This document shows, in pieces, positions 46,692-58,113 of a DNA stretch of 64,000 nt. The DNA comes from Pseudorasbora parva. Taxonomy: Eukaryota > Chordata > Actinopteri > Cypriniformes > Gobionidae. Position numbers and translations under genes: made by a program. How positions within the stretch are numbered: the first letter of the stretch is position 1; every line of letters begins with the position of its first letter. Under the pieces are notes generated by a model, which was not told the DNA's origin, ran no database searches, and saw nothing but the letters and a program-made list of their open reading frames with translations. Location of the stretch: positions 53,059,518 to 53,123,517 of the forward strand of contig NC_090173.1 of the NCBI RefSeq assembly GCF_024679245.1, written 5' to 3'.

Positions 46692-47069
46692 TTCGCCCCA
46701 CCTTAATATGTCGCCCGCCCCATCGTCCAGACTGCACTCGGGTTACTCCAGGCGCACCTGATGAAACACTTCAGCGCTTCATTTAGCCGTCGTCACGTGA
46801 CGTGTGTTTCGAATGACATTTCCGAGCAGTGTTTAAACATCTGCACTTCGGGATCTCGACACAGCGTCGATATGTCAGTTTCGCGTCAGCCATCCCTAGT
46901 GTTTGAATGACCTGCGATTGAAAGTGTGGCCGACATGATGATCTACAAATTTAACCAACATTACTTACAGTAACTGGAGAAATACTGTTAATGTTGCATT
47001 AAACTGAATTAAATGCCATTAAAATAAAATGTGTCAATTCAGTTTTGTATTTTCTGTGTCCCATTACAG

Positions 47070-48221
47070 GCCTGAAATCGAGTCTCACATCAAGGAGGAA
47101 GAGGAGAAGCAAACTTCCTGTAAAATTAGTGTGTGTGAGGAGAGAGAGGAGGAGCAAAATTCCAGTAAAATGAGTGTATGTGAGGAGAGAGAGGAGGAGG
47201 CGATTGTTCACACTCAGAGAGCAGCTTCTCCAGTATCCAGCTGTGTGTCCATGAAGAGTAACAATTCCATGTTTCTTCCTCCTGAATTCAGTAATGGACC
47301 ATCGCCAGGATTCAGCTGTGTGTCCATGAAGAGTAACAACTCCATGTTTCTTCCTCCTGAATTCAGTAATGGACCATCTTCAGGATTTAGCTATGTGTCT
47401 ATGAAGAGTAACAACTCCATGATTGATCCTCCAGTGTTCAGTGATGGACCATCTTCAGGATTCAGCTGTGTGTCTATGAAGAGTAACCACTCCATGATTG
47501 ATCCTCCAGTGTTCAGTGATGGACCATCTTCAGGATTTAGCTGTGTGTCCATGAAGAGTAACAACTCCATGTTTCTTCCTCCTGAATTCAGTAATGGACC
47601 ATCTTCAGGATTTAGCTATGTGTCTATGAAGAGTAACAACTCCATGATTGATCCTCCAGTGTTCAGTGATGGACCATCTTCAGGATTCAGCTGTGTGTCC
47701 ATGAAGAGTAACAACTCCATGTTTCTTCCTCCTGAATTCAGTAATGGACCATCTTCAGGATTTAGCTATGTGTCCATGAAGAGTAAGAACTCCATGATTG
47801 ATCCTCCAGTGTTCAGTGATGGACCATCTTCAGGATTCAGCTGTGTGTCTATGAAGAGTAACAACTCCATGTTTCTGCCTCCTGAATTCAGTAATGGACC
47901 ATCTTCAGGATTCAGCTGTGTGTCCATGAAGAGTAACAACTCCATGTTTCTTCCTCCTGAATTCAGTAATGGACCATCTTCAGGATTTAGCTATGTGTCC
48001 ATGAAGAGTAAGAACTCCATGATTGATCCTCCAGTGTTCAGTGATGGACCATCTTCAGGATTCAGCTGTGTGTCTATGAAGAGTAACAACTCCATGTTTC
48101 TGCCTCCTGAATTCAGTAATGGACCATCTTCAGGATTCAGCTGTGTGTCCATGAAGAGTAACAACTCCATGATTGATCCTCCTGTGTTCAGTGATGGAGC
48201 TGCTGTGACCTTTGACCCTGT
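47070..48221 (+). CDS. NLR-family N-terminal repeat exon (NLR-C/NLRP-like)
   Basis: The exon runs from a TTTCTGTGTCCCATTACAG acceptor to a GTGAGT donor at 48222, phase 2 at both ends. It encodes an acidic lead with two copies of a S[CS]K[IM]SVCEEREEE unit, then RAASPVS, then 13 tandem 25-residue repeats of the form [CY]VSMKSNNSM..PP.FS.GPSSGFS, and ends AAVTFDPV. VSMKS and P..F repeats of this type precede the FISNA-NACHT exons in the expanded fish NLR-C genes, which act as cytosolic immune sensors. Two repeat versions alternate, MFLPPEFSN and MIDPPVFSD. The exon is fully open. The apparent TGA after FDPV lies in the intron. The upstream first exon was not identified. Confidence 0.85.
47241..48200 (+). 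repeat. 75-bp coding tandem repeat, 13 units
   Basis: Unit order by type (A = MFLPPEFSN, B = MIDPPVFSD) is A A B B A B A B A A B A B. Units 7-9 and 10-12 match including silent differences (AGTAAGAACTCC in units 8 and 11, TTTCTGCCTCCT in units 9 and 12), which shows a recent 225-bp duplication of three units. Confidence 0.92.
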
Positions 48222-49690
48222 GTGAGTATCAAGACATTCAGGGCCGACCCAGACTCTGTTAGTGCCCTAGATTAGAGGATATATTAGTTCATCGCTCCTA
48301 AAACTTGCAATAATACACATACAGACTAACACACGCGTGCGTATGTTTGCGCAAATAGTTGTTAAAATAAAGGATAAGAAGTCTATATAAAATATGTATC
48401 CAAATGTAATATATCTATAGATGGTGGTCTCGTAGTCCAGATAACTAGTTAGTCTCATTGGCCTCTTACTGGCAACCTAATTTTTGAACATAGACTGGAA
48501 AGTGACATATCCAAACTTTAATGTTGCTTCACTTGATGTACTAGACTGCATTTATTTGTATTTTCTATTAATATTAAACCTGTTTCTGGTCTCCCTAAAA
48601 CTGCAAGTCAAAGCAATAAATCTAATCGAGTTGACTCCTACTGTCAAATTTGTCCCAAACAATCAATATGCTCTGGGAGTTTGGTTAGATGAAGTTCTCA
48701 ATATGGCCGCCAGGTGACACTCAAACTTCATTTGGTGATTTAAAAACATGAAGGCTTTTAATTCATGAATGCTTCTGACCACTGGACTCTTTTGATAAAG
48801 ACACACAGGATTTTATTTCTGGGTTCCGTTCTTCATTAACACTTCTTATTAGACTAGTTTGAGATGAGCTCTGATGTCGTGCTGACGTGTGTCAAAAATC
48901 TCTTGCGATGGTAAGGCGGATGTGTCGGATTCTGCAGTCGAGCGCAGTTGCTCTCCACCGACTGCACTGACCAAAAGCATGATGGGAAACGACTTACTGA
49001 CGACACAGCTTATTGGTCATTGGTTTGAACAACCATAATGTATGGTTCCTATATAAAAAAAAATGAAAACTCTATTATTTTTTTATGTGTGAATATTCAC
49101 AAACTCTCGGACAGTGCAAACTTTCTGTGATTGTTGATACATTTATAAAAAATATATATATAAAAACATGCATGTAAAATGATTGATAAACATGTCTTTC
49201 GAATGGACATAAATAACAAAAACTTTATTTAAACTATATTTATTTCATATAAAAGCAACAGAACTTACATCGTTTATCAGCAACTGCACACGAGTGTGAA
49301 TCCTGTGATATCCGCCTTTGACCTCGCAGGTGTCTGATCCACTACGAGAAGAGTGAACTGTCCGGCTTGCCTGCACTTTTTTCACTCCTCCCTTCACTGT
49401 AGCCGCCTAATCTCGCCTTCATTTCAGCCGAGGCGAGGCGCATCTCAAATGAGTCTATTTACTTGGATTGGTGACGTAATGTGTTGCTGAACTGAACTCT
49501 GGGTTCTGTCGCGTCGCTGCAGTCCGTTGAAGTCTATGGGTCACTGTGCCTATTTCTTTTACTGTCTATGATTGCAAGAGCAGAAGTTGAAGATTTCTCA
49601 ACTTTTCAAGCACCAACGCAGGCTTCATCCAATCAGATCGCCCTATGCAAATACCCTAGAGCAGACGTGTGATTGGCTGTGGTCACTATG
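48222..49690. other. NLR intron, left part
   Basis: Non-coding. A possible inverted-repeat remnant (GGTAAGGCGGATGTGTC near 48910 against GATATCCGCCTTTGACC near 49308) is the only structure seen. Confidence 0.4.
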
Positions 49691-49697
49691 ACGGTCG

Positions 49698-50213
49698 CAG
49701 AGCCATAGAGAGAGAGAGTCGCGACAACTCCATAGACTTCAATGGAACGTTTTTTTTTTTTTACAGCAATGGCGGCTCGTGGAGACTCTCAATAGTTCCC
49801 GGAAGTTGCAGCTACGCCATAGAGTTACAGCAGAACAGACCGTTTGTGATGCACTTTTAAAAGTTAAGACGTTTAATCAGTAAGATTTTAAATTATCAGC
49901 ACATCTTAATTCCGTTTCATCCATCGTTATGGAATTAGAGAAAAGTATTCTACTTTTTTTTTTTTTTTTTTTTTTTTTCAAGTTATGGAAAGTTACATAT
50001 TAGTTAAATATAACATGTCGATGTGTAATAAAATTATTTAAAATCAATGCATTTATTGACTATTAATTACCAAAAATCGCAGTTCTGTCACTGACTAACC
50101 ATTTGAATTGCCCGCCAAAGAACTTCCTGGAACTATTCGAGGTCTACATGAATCACGTGACTATCGAGTGTTTTGAACTTCTGATGTCGCGACTCTCTTT
50201 CTCTATGGCTCTG
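49698..50213. mobile_element. 516-bp hAT MITE (CAGAGCCATAGAG ends)
   Basis: The ends CAGAGCCATAGAGAGAGAG and CTCTTTCTCTATGGCTCTG are followed inward by GTCGCGAC on both sides. A perfect 8-bp duplication GACGGTCG flanks it (49690-49697, 50214-50221). It sits in the NLR intron and has no coding capacity. Confidence 0.93.
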
Positions 50214-50229
50214 GACGGTCGCATCAGCA

Positions 50230-50800
50230 CACAGCTTCAGCCATGCCCTATACTATAAAATCATGAATATTAATAATTGGGAATCATGTAAAAAAAAAAA
50301 AACATTTATTATTTATCTATTTTAACATTTATGTTTTGGTCTTTTGTCTGTTTTCTTTATAAAGGTCCAGAATGTAAGTTTTTTTTGCCAGGTGACTTGT
50401 TTATTATATGATGTCTTGCCGCCAGCCAATCGCTGCATTGCTGATCGTGGTTTCGAGTATCGATCATCTGCCCTCTTCAGTGAACACAAGAACGAGCAGT
50501 GATCTCAGATAATTTAGATTTTAATCCAATCCGCAAATCTGTTTGAAGAACCAAATTAGCCAGAGATCAATTATCACGATTAGAAGATCTGGGATCTGTC
50601 AAATCATCTCAGGTGTATTAAACGAGGTACGAAGAACGGACCCCTGAAGTGAAAGCAAGCAACAATAAAAGCAAAAAAAAAAGTTAATACTTGTTTAAAA
50701 TAATCACTTCAGCAAAGATTGCACTGTTTTTTGTTTATTTTGATAAAGGAAATGCATTTGTTGAATAAATATACTTTCATTAAAATGTTTATAAAAAAAA
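50230..50800. other. NLR intron, non-coding
   Basis: No ORF or paired ends seen; AT-rich with several A runs. Confidence 0.4.
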
Positions 50801-50853
50801 GAAATATATATAGGAATATATATATATTTACACACACATATATATATATATTT

Positions 50854-51038
<185 letters not shown>

Positions 51039-51180
51039 ATTTCTTTCCAGATATATTGATGATATTCATTGCTTGAAATCAGAAGGAAGATTAGCTGTGG
51101 GTATACCATTGTTCTGCTAGCATGTTTTACAAATTACTAAGGTACTTCAACAAAAACCTTTATTTTGTCAAAAACACTGT

Positions 51181-52575
51181 GATCAAAATTAGAGAACAAT
51201 AACCAATGCAGCACAAACCAAATTACAACTAAAATGTGATGCTTACAGCAGTCAAAAATGAGTAGGAAGTATAGAGGCCATTGCTTTGAATGAGCGCAGC
51301 ACATCTGCGGCCACAGGACATCACTATATACTCACACTGCTCCGCTGTGATCTTGGTCCACTCTTCTGCCAGTCTCTTCCACGGTTCGGTAGCTGGAGTG
51401 GGTTTCTTAGCCATAACTTTGTTGCCAATGATTTTACATAGATTTTCAATGGGGTTTAGATCAGACTCTGGGCTGGCCATTTCATTATTTCAGTGTTCTT
51501 ATCTTCAAGGTACTGCTTTACCCGTTTTGCAGTGTGATAGGGGGCATTGTCTTGCTTAAATATTGCGGGCTGATTGGTAGATGCTCGCAGTGAAGGAACC
51601 ACATGTTGCTGAAGGAGGTTCTGATGAACAGGTCCTGAGGTTCTGCCTTGTAGCTCTATAATAGGCCCAACTCCTGCTGCAGAAACCTCCCCAAAACCAT
51701 GCCACTTCCCCCTCCATTATTCACGGACTTCTTTGGCCACTTTGGGTTCAATCTTTCTCCGGTTTGATGCCGAACATGATGTTTCCCATCAGACCCAAAT
51801 AAATTAAACTTGCATTTATCACTAAAATGAACTTTGGACCAGTTTTCCTCTGTTCACACAGCATGCTCCTCAGCAAAGGTTAGTCTAGTCTTTTGATTCT
51901 TTCTGCTGATGAGAGGCTTGGTCACTGCAGAGTGAGCTTTCAGTCTGAATTCTCTTAAATGACAAGACACTGAATGGCCAAACAGATCCTTACTGTGTTC
52001 AGCTCTGAACTGGTGAGTAATTCCAGCTGCAGTGTTGAACCGATTCCACATTGAAAGTTTCCGCATTGTCCTTTCCTCTCGTTCATTGGTCTTGCGTTTT
52101 TTGGGTACTTGAATGAGTTAGTGTCTTTGTAAAGCTTCAATATTCTAGAAATTATAGATTTGGAAAGACCAACTTCTTTTGCAATAGCTGAAAGAGTCAT
52201 CCCTTTGGGCTTCATCTGGACAGCCTGGTGTCGTAGGGTTTCAGTCACCTTAGAGTGGCTTGCCATCTTACAAAGTCAGTGAAAATTGGAAAGTTTTCTT
52301 CAAGTTAAATAGGGTTTGCCAGATTATTACGGAAATCAGCACCAAGTGCCAGATTAACACCCAAAGCTTGACGGTATCTGAAAGTGTTCTCTAATTTTGA
52401 CCAGCGTTATTTTTCAATTGTCTTAAGTTGTAATACTGTACTTCAGAATATATTTAACTTGTGAAATATGCTTAAAAACTGCCCTTCTGTTCCTGTTAGG
52501 ATCATTTCTAAAAGGACTAAGCAGTGACCTTGAAATTTGGGAAACTGTATGTTGTTCTCTAATTTTGAACTCTAC
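51181..52575 (-). pseudogene. Tc1-like (Tc1/mariner) transposon, dead
   Basis: The - strand transposase begins MASHSKVTETLRHQAVQMKP at 52266 with an N-terminal helix-turn-helix (KGMTLSAIAKEVGLSKSIIS). It continues in other frames (NTAAGITHQF, LISRKNQKTRLTFAEEH), and the C-terminal catalytic segment PESDLNPIENLCKIIGNKV (DPNPIENLW-like) lies at 51480-51400. At least three frameshifts are present. Inverted ends contain CAAAATTAGAGAAC at 51184, 52387 (complement) and 52552 (complement), suggesting the usual inner and outer transposase sites. The left outer site seems lost beside the (TA)n tract. Confidence 0.88.
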
Positions 52576-52876
52576 TATATATATCTATCTTTGAAGGTGA
52601 ATTTATATTTATAACTTTAATATTGGCTTAACAGTATTAACAATAATTGATATTTTATTATATAATATGATGTATCATTTTAAATATGGTTTTATTATTA
52701 ATAAGGTGATTATCTCTAAGGTGAACACCCAACGCAATAAAAGATATTAAACATCTGAATCTAATCTGGTCATGTCACCAAATGGATTTATTTCATGGTA
52801 ATAATTGTGTCTTTAGCCCAAATAGCAAATGTGCCTTTTACCCCAAATACTTTTACATGTCCTTCTGTTATTGAAA

Positions 52877-53100
52877 AACGGCTCGGGTTATGTATATAAC
52901 CCTTGTTCCCTGAGAGGGAACGAGCACTGCGTCGAAACGCTTTGGGGATGCTCCCTAAGCATCAGCGAATCTGAAGCCTGAATAAACACTAGTCCAATCC
53001 GATTGGTCGTGCGTGATGACGTCATTGTGACGGCGTACCCGGAAGTATAAAAGGGGGGCCGGCGCATAATGGCGGCAGTTTTTTGCTCTGAAGCATGCGC
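52877..53100 (-). repeat. DIRS copy 2 right inverted terminal repeat
   Basis: The outer part (52877-52935) contains GGGTTATGTATATAACCC and the palindrome GTTCCCTGAGAGGGAAC. The inner part (52936-53090) is the exact inverse of the left repeat, with ATGACGTCATTG and AAGTATAAAAGGGGG. TATAAAAG in this context is a plausible promoter element. Confidence 0.92.
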
Positions 53101-53125
53101 TCCAGGCGTGCCGAGGTGTGGCGGT

Positions 53126-53228
53126 ACGACGCAGTGCTCGTTCCCTCTCAGGGAACAAGGGTTATATACATAACCCGAGCCGTTCCCTTATCGAGGGAAC
53201 TTCCCACTGCGTCGAAACGCTTTGGGGA
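53126..53228 (-). repeat. DIRS copy 2 internal complementary region
   Basis: 53126-53184 is the inverse complement of 52877-52935. 53182-53228 is the inverse complement of 58067-58113. The two halves share a single GTT at 53182-53184, exactly the sequence of the circular junction expected when both ends are joined. Confidence 0.95.
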
Positions 53229-53269
53229 ACGAGTACCCACTAGGCCACACCGAGGGTAGCGCCTGTCCT

Positions 53270-54290
53270 AGTGTGAAGCCGGAGACCGGGCACAACTAGG
53301 GTTGGAGCACCCTCGCGCCAGGCGTCGCAGGGAGATCCAGGCTATAGAACCTGATAAAGTGTGTGGAGTAGCCCACCCCGCCGCCTCGCAGATATCCTGC
53401 AAGGGGACCCCAGAAAGGAGGGCCACCGAAGAGGCCATGCCTCTGGTGGAATGTGCCCTCACGGCTACAGGTGAAGGCAAACTGCGCACCTGATAAGCCC
53501 TGGTTATTGCCTGGACAATCCAGTTACTGATTGTCTGGGTAGACGCAGGCAACCCCTTCTTGGGTGAGCCAAAGCACACCAACAATTGTTGAGATCTCCT
53601 CCACTGTGCGGACTTCGCCAGATACACCCTGAGTGCCCTGACCGGGCAGAGTAGGTGAAGTCTCCCCTCTTCCGCCGTCACGTGAGGCGGAGGATGAAAT
53701 GCCTGCAGAACCAAAGACCTGACCACCCTCGATGGGACCTTAGGCACATAGCCCGGCCTAGGGTGTAAGATGGCCTTCACTCCACCCAGGGCAAACTCCA
53801 GGCAAGTCGGCGTTACTGCCAAGGCCTGGAGATCCCCCATTCTCCTTAGAGAGGAGATGGCGAGTAGAAAAGCCACCTTAAGGGTCAGATTTTTCGGTTC
53901 TGCTGACTCCAGTGGCTTGAAGGGGGGCCTCAGCCAACCCCTCGAGAACCACTGCCAGGTCCCAGGTTGGAACTCTGGACTGAGCCACAGGCCTCATCCT
54001 CCGAGCCCCACGGAGGAACTGTACAACCAACTGGTGCCTACCCAGAGGCCCATCACCCAGAGGAGTGTGGAAAGCCGCAATGGCAGCCACGTACACCTTG
54101 AGTGTGGACGGGGTTAGGCCCGCAGAGAAGCGATCTTGGAGGAACTCCAGCACTGAAGCCACTGGGCAGTTAACTGGGTCCACCTCACGCCCCCTACACC
54201 AAGTGGAAAACACATTCCACTTGAGGCTGTACAGTCTCCTTGTGGACGGAGCCCTGGAACTGAGTAAGGTCTCTACCACGTCTGCCGACA
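53270..54290 (-). pseudogene. DIRS copy 2 tyrosine recombinase, frameshifted
   Basis: The N-terminal half reads VVETLLSSRAPSTRRLYSLK and FLQDRFSAGLTPSTLKVYVA in one frame to about 53880. The catalytic half (AISSLRRMGDLQALAV, HSTRGMASSVALLSG) is in another frame from 53876. The C-terminal tyrosine segment (RFYSLDL) lies in a third frame near 53340-53310. At least two indels separate the catalytic residues, so no active protein can be made from this copy. It aligns throughout with the intact YR of copy 1. Confidence 0.9.
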
Positions 54291-54299
54291 GGCCAGCCT

Positions 54300-55760
54300 C
54301 TAGGTACCTGGCCCCCTCAGGGGCCAGACCCAAAGGTTCCAAATCTCCGGCCGGGGGTGGAATATCGTCCCCGCCGCCTGAGACAGGAGATCCCTCCTCA
54401 GAGGAATCTGCCATGGATGACCTGCCAGCAGGGCTATGATATCTGAGAACCAAACTCGCGTCGGCCAACGGGGTGCTACCAGAAGTAGACTGACCCCCTG
54501 CCGACGGACCCTCTCCAGGACTCCCGGGAGCAGAGCAATCGGGGGAAATGCGTACAGACGCAGCCTCGGCCACGTCTGCACCATGGCATCCAACCCCAAC
54601 GGGGCTGGATGCGTGAGGGAGAACCACAGTGGACAGTGGGACGTCTCTCGAGACGCAAACAGATCCACTTCCACTGGGCCGAACCTCTTGCATATGGCCT
54701 CCACCACTTCGGGGTGGAGCCGCCACTCCCCGGGCCTCAGCCCCTGCCTCGACAGGATGTCTGCTCCCTGATTTTGAACCCCCGGGACATACATTGCCCT
54801 GATGGACAACAGTTTCCCCTGGGACCACAGGAGGATTAGATGCGCCAATCTGCACAGAGGGCGCGATCTTACCCCTCCCTGGCGATTGAGGTACGCTACG
54901 ACAGCCGTATTGTCTGTCCGCACCAGGACATGTTGGCCGCGGAGGTCCGGGAGAAAAGCTCCTGAGAGCTTTGTAGACCGCCATCATCTCCAGGCAATTT
55001 ATGTGCCAGGAGGAATGACGGCCCTCCCATGGGCCCCTCGCAAAGCGGCCGTCCATGACCGCGCCCCAACCAGTGAGGGAGGCGTCTGTTGAAACGGATT
55101 TCCGGCAACAGGACGCTCCCAACACTGGCCCCTGGGACAGAAACCAAGGTTTCTTCCATATGACTAGGGAACGAAGGCATCTGCGCGTTACCCTGATCAT
55201 ACGAAAAGGATTCCCTCTGGGGGAAAACCCCTTGGTTTTCAACCACCACTGGAGGGGTCTCATGTGTAGCAGGCCGAACGGTATCATGTTGGACGCTGCT
55301 GCCATGTGCCCCAGCACTCTGAAAGTGCTTCACAGTGGTGTGCTTAACAGTGAGGCCGAAGGGAAGAACCCGATATTGGTACGCCTCGCCCCCGAAAGCG
55401 AACCTCAGGCCTCCTGTGGGCAGGAAGGATGGAGATATGAAATATGCGTCTTTAGATACATCGTGACGAACCAGTCCTCGGACTGGATCTGACTCACGAT
55501 GGGATAATGAGCATCTTGAACCTGAATCTCCTCAGAGAACGGTTCAAGTACCTCCGATTTAATAATAGACGCACTCTTCCATCCTCTTTGGGAACCATGA
55601 GGTAGCGACCGTAAAGCCGGACTCCCTGTCTGGCGGAGGGATACACAATATAGCCTCCTTTACCCTCAGGGAGCACACTTCCTGTTCCCTACCTGCCACT
55701 GGGCTGGGCACACCACTATTCAGGCCACACCGATGAACCCCGGTGGTGGAACGCTGAACT
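54300..55760 (-). pseudogene. DIRS copy 2 RT/RNase H, internally deleted
   Basis: The RT start (ESGFTVATSWFPKRME and YGRYLMVPKEDGRVRLLL in overlapping frames) runs to YQYRVLPFGL near 55360. It then jumps to VKHFQ and GHMAAASNMIPFGLLHMRPL near 55320. By comparison with copy 1 roughly 330 bases covering the catalytic YIDD box are missing. The RNase H (STDASLTGWGAVMDG, RTDNTAVVAYLNRQGG) and the DIRS tail (EVDLFASRETSHCPLWFS, YAFPPIALLPGVLERV) follow with a further frameshift near 54930. RT activity must be lost. Confidence 0.9.
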
Positions 55761-56545
55761 GCAGTCTCTACCCTTTGCCCAAGGTACACAGGGCCCCAGC
55801 AGATATATTCGGGAGCATAACCATGCGCCGAGATATTCTACTAGGGGAACCAGCCTCTCAAGGCTGGTCTCTGGTACCCACCAAACCTCCTGCCCGACCC
55901 CCTGAAGCGGCCACCCGGCAGGGCTTAGTCGGGGAGGATTTTCGGTGTGCGAACACGTTCGCTGCCCAGCCGAGGTCTCCCTAGAGGCGGCTAGAGTAGC
56001 ATGTGTTCGCAGGAAGTCAATGTGGCCCGAGCGTCATAGACGGCGGATCGCAGCATCGACTTCCAGAAAACTCCACAGAGGAGGCGACCTCGATCGCTCC
56101 TCTGGAGAGGGGGCTGGCCAGCAGGCCACTGGGCTGGGCACACCACTATCCAGGCCACACCGATGAACCCCGGTGGTGGAACACTGAACTGCAGTCTGCA
56201 CCCTTTGCCCATGGTACACAGGGCCCAACAGATATATTCAGGAGCATAATGACTATGCGCTGATATATTCTACTAGGGGAACCAGCCTCTCAAGGCTGGT
56301 CTCTGGTACCCACCGAGCCTCCTGCCCGACCCCCTGAAGCGGCCACCCGGCAGGGCTTAGTCGGGGAGGATTTTCGGTGTGCGAACGCGTTTGCTGCCCA
56401 GCTGCAGTCTTTCTAGAGGCGGCTAGAGCAGCATGCGTTCGCTGGAAGCCAATGTGGCCCGAGCGTCGTAGACGGCGGATCGCAGCATCGACTTCCAGAA
56501 GACTCCACAGAGGAGGCGATCTCGAACGCTCCCCGGGAGCAACAC
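55696..56545 (-). repeat. 430-bp tandem duplication inside DIRS copy 2
   Basis: CCACTGGGCTGGGCACACCA occurs at 55696 and 56126, and about 420 bp after each are nearly identical (for example GGGGAACCAGCCTCTCAAGG, CGGCGGATCGCAGCATCGAC). The unit spans the gag-RT junction region. Confidence 0.9.
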
Positions 56546-56550
56546 AATTT

Positions 56551-56860
56551 GGATGATAGGCTGAAATACCTAACTCCTCAAAGTTAGATAAATCCCATTT
56601 AATTGCACAGAATTAAATGCCACCAAAAACACCCAAATAGTGAACACAACTGGGATGATAGGCTGATAATCTAACTACTCAAAGTTAGATAAATCCCATT
56701 TAATTCCTCAGAAATAAATGCCACCATAATCACCCATCACGTGAACATGCTGAATGATAGGCTGAATAGACATATCTAACTCCTCAAAGTCAGATAATGT
56801 TTAATTTAAATTCCTCAGAATTAAATGCAGCCCTAATCACCAGACCATACTGTTTAAATA
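56551..56860 (-). repeat. About 100-bp tandem repeat, three units, in DIRS copy 2
   Basis: GATGATAGGCTGA recurs at about 56552, 56654 and 56753, followed each time by TAACT.CTCAAAGTTAGATAA and TTTAATT.C.CAGAA.TAAATG. Units diverge at several bases. Confidence 0.85.
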
Positions 56861-57345
56861 TGTATTCAACTACTCGTCATCTACACGCTGCCTCAGCAAC
56901 GCGAGATTCGAATCGTTCCCAACATATTTGGCTTTCATCCCTCGAGATGAAAGCCACAGGCGCGAGGCTGAAACACTCGAAAACGCACGTTTCTGTACGC
57001 TACGAGACATTTCTCAACGACCACAGCCAGCACCCTCAGGGGCTGACTGCAAGCCTCGCTAAACAGTATCACATGTACACATATAGCGTGTGTTCACTTC
57101 TGTTGCAGACCCTTAATGCACGCGCTGCCTCGGCAACGCGCGAGATCGAGCCTGCATTATAAGGTGGCGGGCTCTCGTTTGCTTCACTCCGTCGACGCTG
57201 AGCACATCTAATTCCTCGGAATCAGATCGCTCAAGCATCTGGTTCTCCCTCCCGGGGAAGAGCCGCATCGCGGGCTTCCGCACGGGAACGGAGAACACCG
57301 GGTTACTACAGGCAGCCCCCTCGGGGACTGCCTGAGCACCTTATT

Positions 57346-57840
57346 TTATGAGTGAAGCAGTGTGTATGGTGTTTTAACGTCACCCGCCTCGATGCTGAGC
57401 ACATCTAATTCCTCAGAATCAGACAGCTCAAGCATCGGACCCTCCAACCCGGGGGAAGATGCCGCCAAGCGGGCTTCCACACGGGGAGGAAGATCGTCGG
57501 AACTGTCAGGGGAGAATTGGGAAAGTGCCGCGGCAGTCCCGAAACCCTCTGACAAGTCCCGCTGTGAGCCCCATGATCTGCGACGCCGAGCCGCCTCAGC
57601 GACCGCGGGTCCAGAACCACGGGGCTCACGAGGCTGGCCGGTCTCATCGAACACGGCCAGCCGAGAGCGGAGCAGTCTGAGTGTCAGCAGCTCGCAGTGT
57701 TCACAGGCGGCTCCCTCGAGAGCCGCCCGAGCGTGCTGAACACCCAGACACTGCACACATAACAGGTGTGTATCCGATCCCGAGATGTAACGGGGACACG
57801 GATGCACACACTGCCTAAATGCACTCCTTCTCTCTTCCAT
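57346..57840 (-). CDS. DIRS copy 2 ORF1 (gag-like), N-terminal part
   Basis: This 164-codon frame starts MEERRSAFRQCVHPCPRYIS with a Cys/His cluster (HLLCVQCLGVQHARAALEG, then CEHC), an Arg-rich centre and an acidic end (MLELSDSEELDVLSIEAGD). The acidic end aligns with the first residues of ORF1 in copy 1, so this is the missing N-terminus of the family protein. The frame ends soon after. A second version of the acidic segment (SDSEELDVLSVDGV) lies at about 57230-57190, showing an internal duplication. The rest of the gag ORF as seen in copy 1 is absent. Confidence 0.75.
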   Translation of the reverse strand: MEERRSAFRQCVHPCPRYISGSDTHLLCVQCLGVQHARAALEGAACEHCELLTLRLLRSRLAVFDETGQPREPRGSGPAVAEAARRRRSWGSQRDLSEGFGTAAALSQFSPDSSDDLPPRVEARLAASSPGLEGPMLELSDSEELDVLSIEAGDVKTPYTLLHS

Positions 57841-57929
57841 ACTTTTTAAATAAATCTTTCACACACACACTCGCAACTGGACAGACAACAGTAAATAGAC
57901 AGACCAAACAGAGAGCGCTATGCTGAAGA

Positions 57930-58113
57930 GCAATAACTGCCGCCATTATGCGCCGGCCCCCCTTTTATACTTCCGGGTACGCCGTCACAATGACGTCATC
58001 ACGCACGACCAATCGGATTGGACTAGTGTTTATTCAGGCTTCAGATTCGCTGATGCTTAGGGAGCATCCCCAAAGCGTTTCGACGCAGTGGGAAGTTCCC
58101 TCGATAAGGGAAC
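57930..58113 (-). repeat. DIRS copy 2 left inverted terminal repeat
   Basis: Exact inverse of 52936-53090 over about 150 bp, then CAAAGCGTTTCGACGCAGTG and the palindromic end GTTCCCTCGATAAGGGAAC. Carries the same TATAAAAG and TGACGTCAT motifs, here in the position expected for the element's promoter. Confidence 0.93.

Larger units (their letters stand above)
52877..58113 (-). mobile_element. DIRS1-type retrotransposon, copy 2, complete ends but defective genes
   Basis: The ends are AAC (GTT on the element strand) at 52877-52879 and 58111-58113, with no target duplication. Inverted terminal repeats of about 150-200 bp match almost perfectly (52936-53090 against 57935-58085). The ICR at 53126-53228 is complementary to both outer ends. 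The genes run on the - strand: gag-like near 57840-57346, RT/RNase H about 55760-54300, YR about 54290-53270. All are damaged. It lies in the intron between the two NLR exons, antisense to that gene. Confidence 0.93.

Noticed and set aside
47241..48200. CRISPR-like array
   Set aside because: The 75-bp units are contiguous, in frame and coding, with no unique spacers; the genome is a vertebrate's.
53770..55492. Several + strand ORFs within DIRS copy 2
   Set aside because: They are antisense to YR and RT/RNase H, whose motifs are unmistakable on the - strand.
57362..57739. + strand ORF of 125 codons
   Set aside because: Antisense to the DIRS ORF1, which has a matching counterpart in copy 1.
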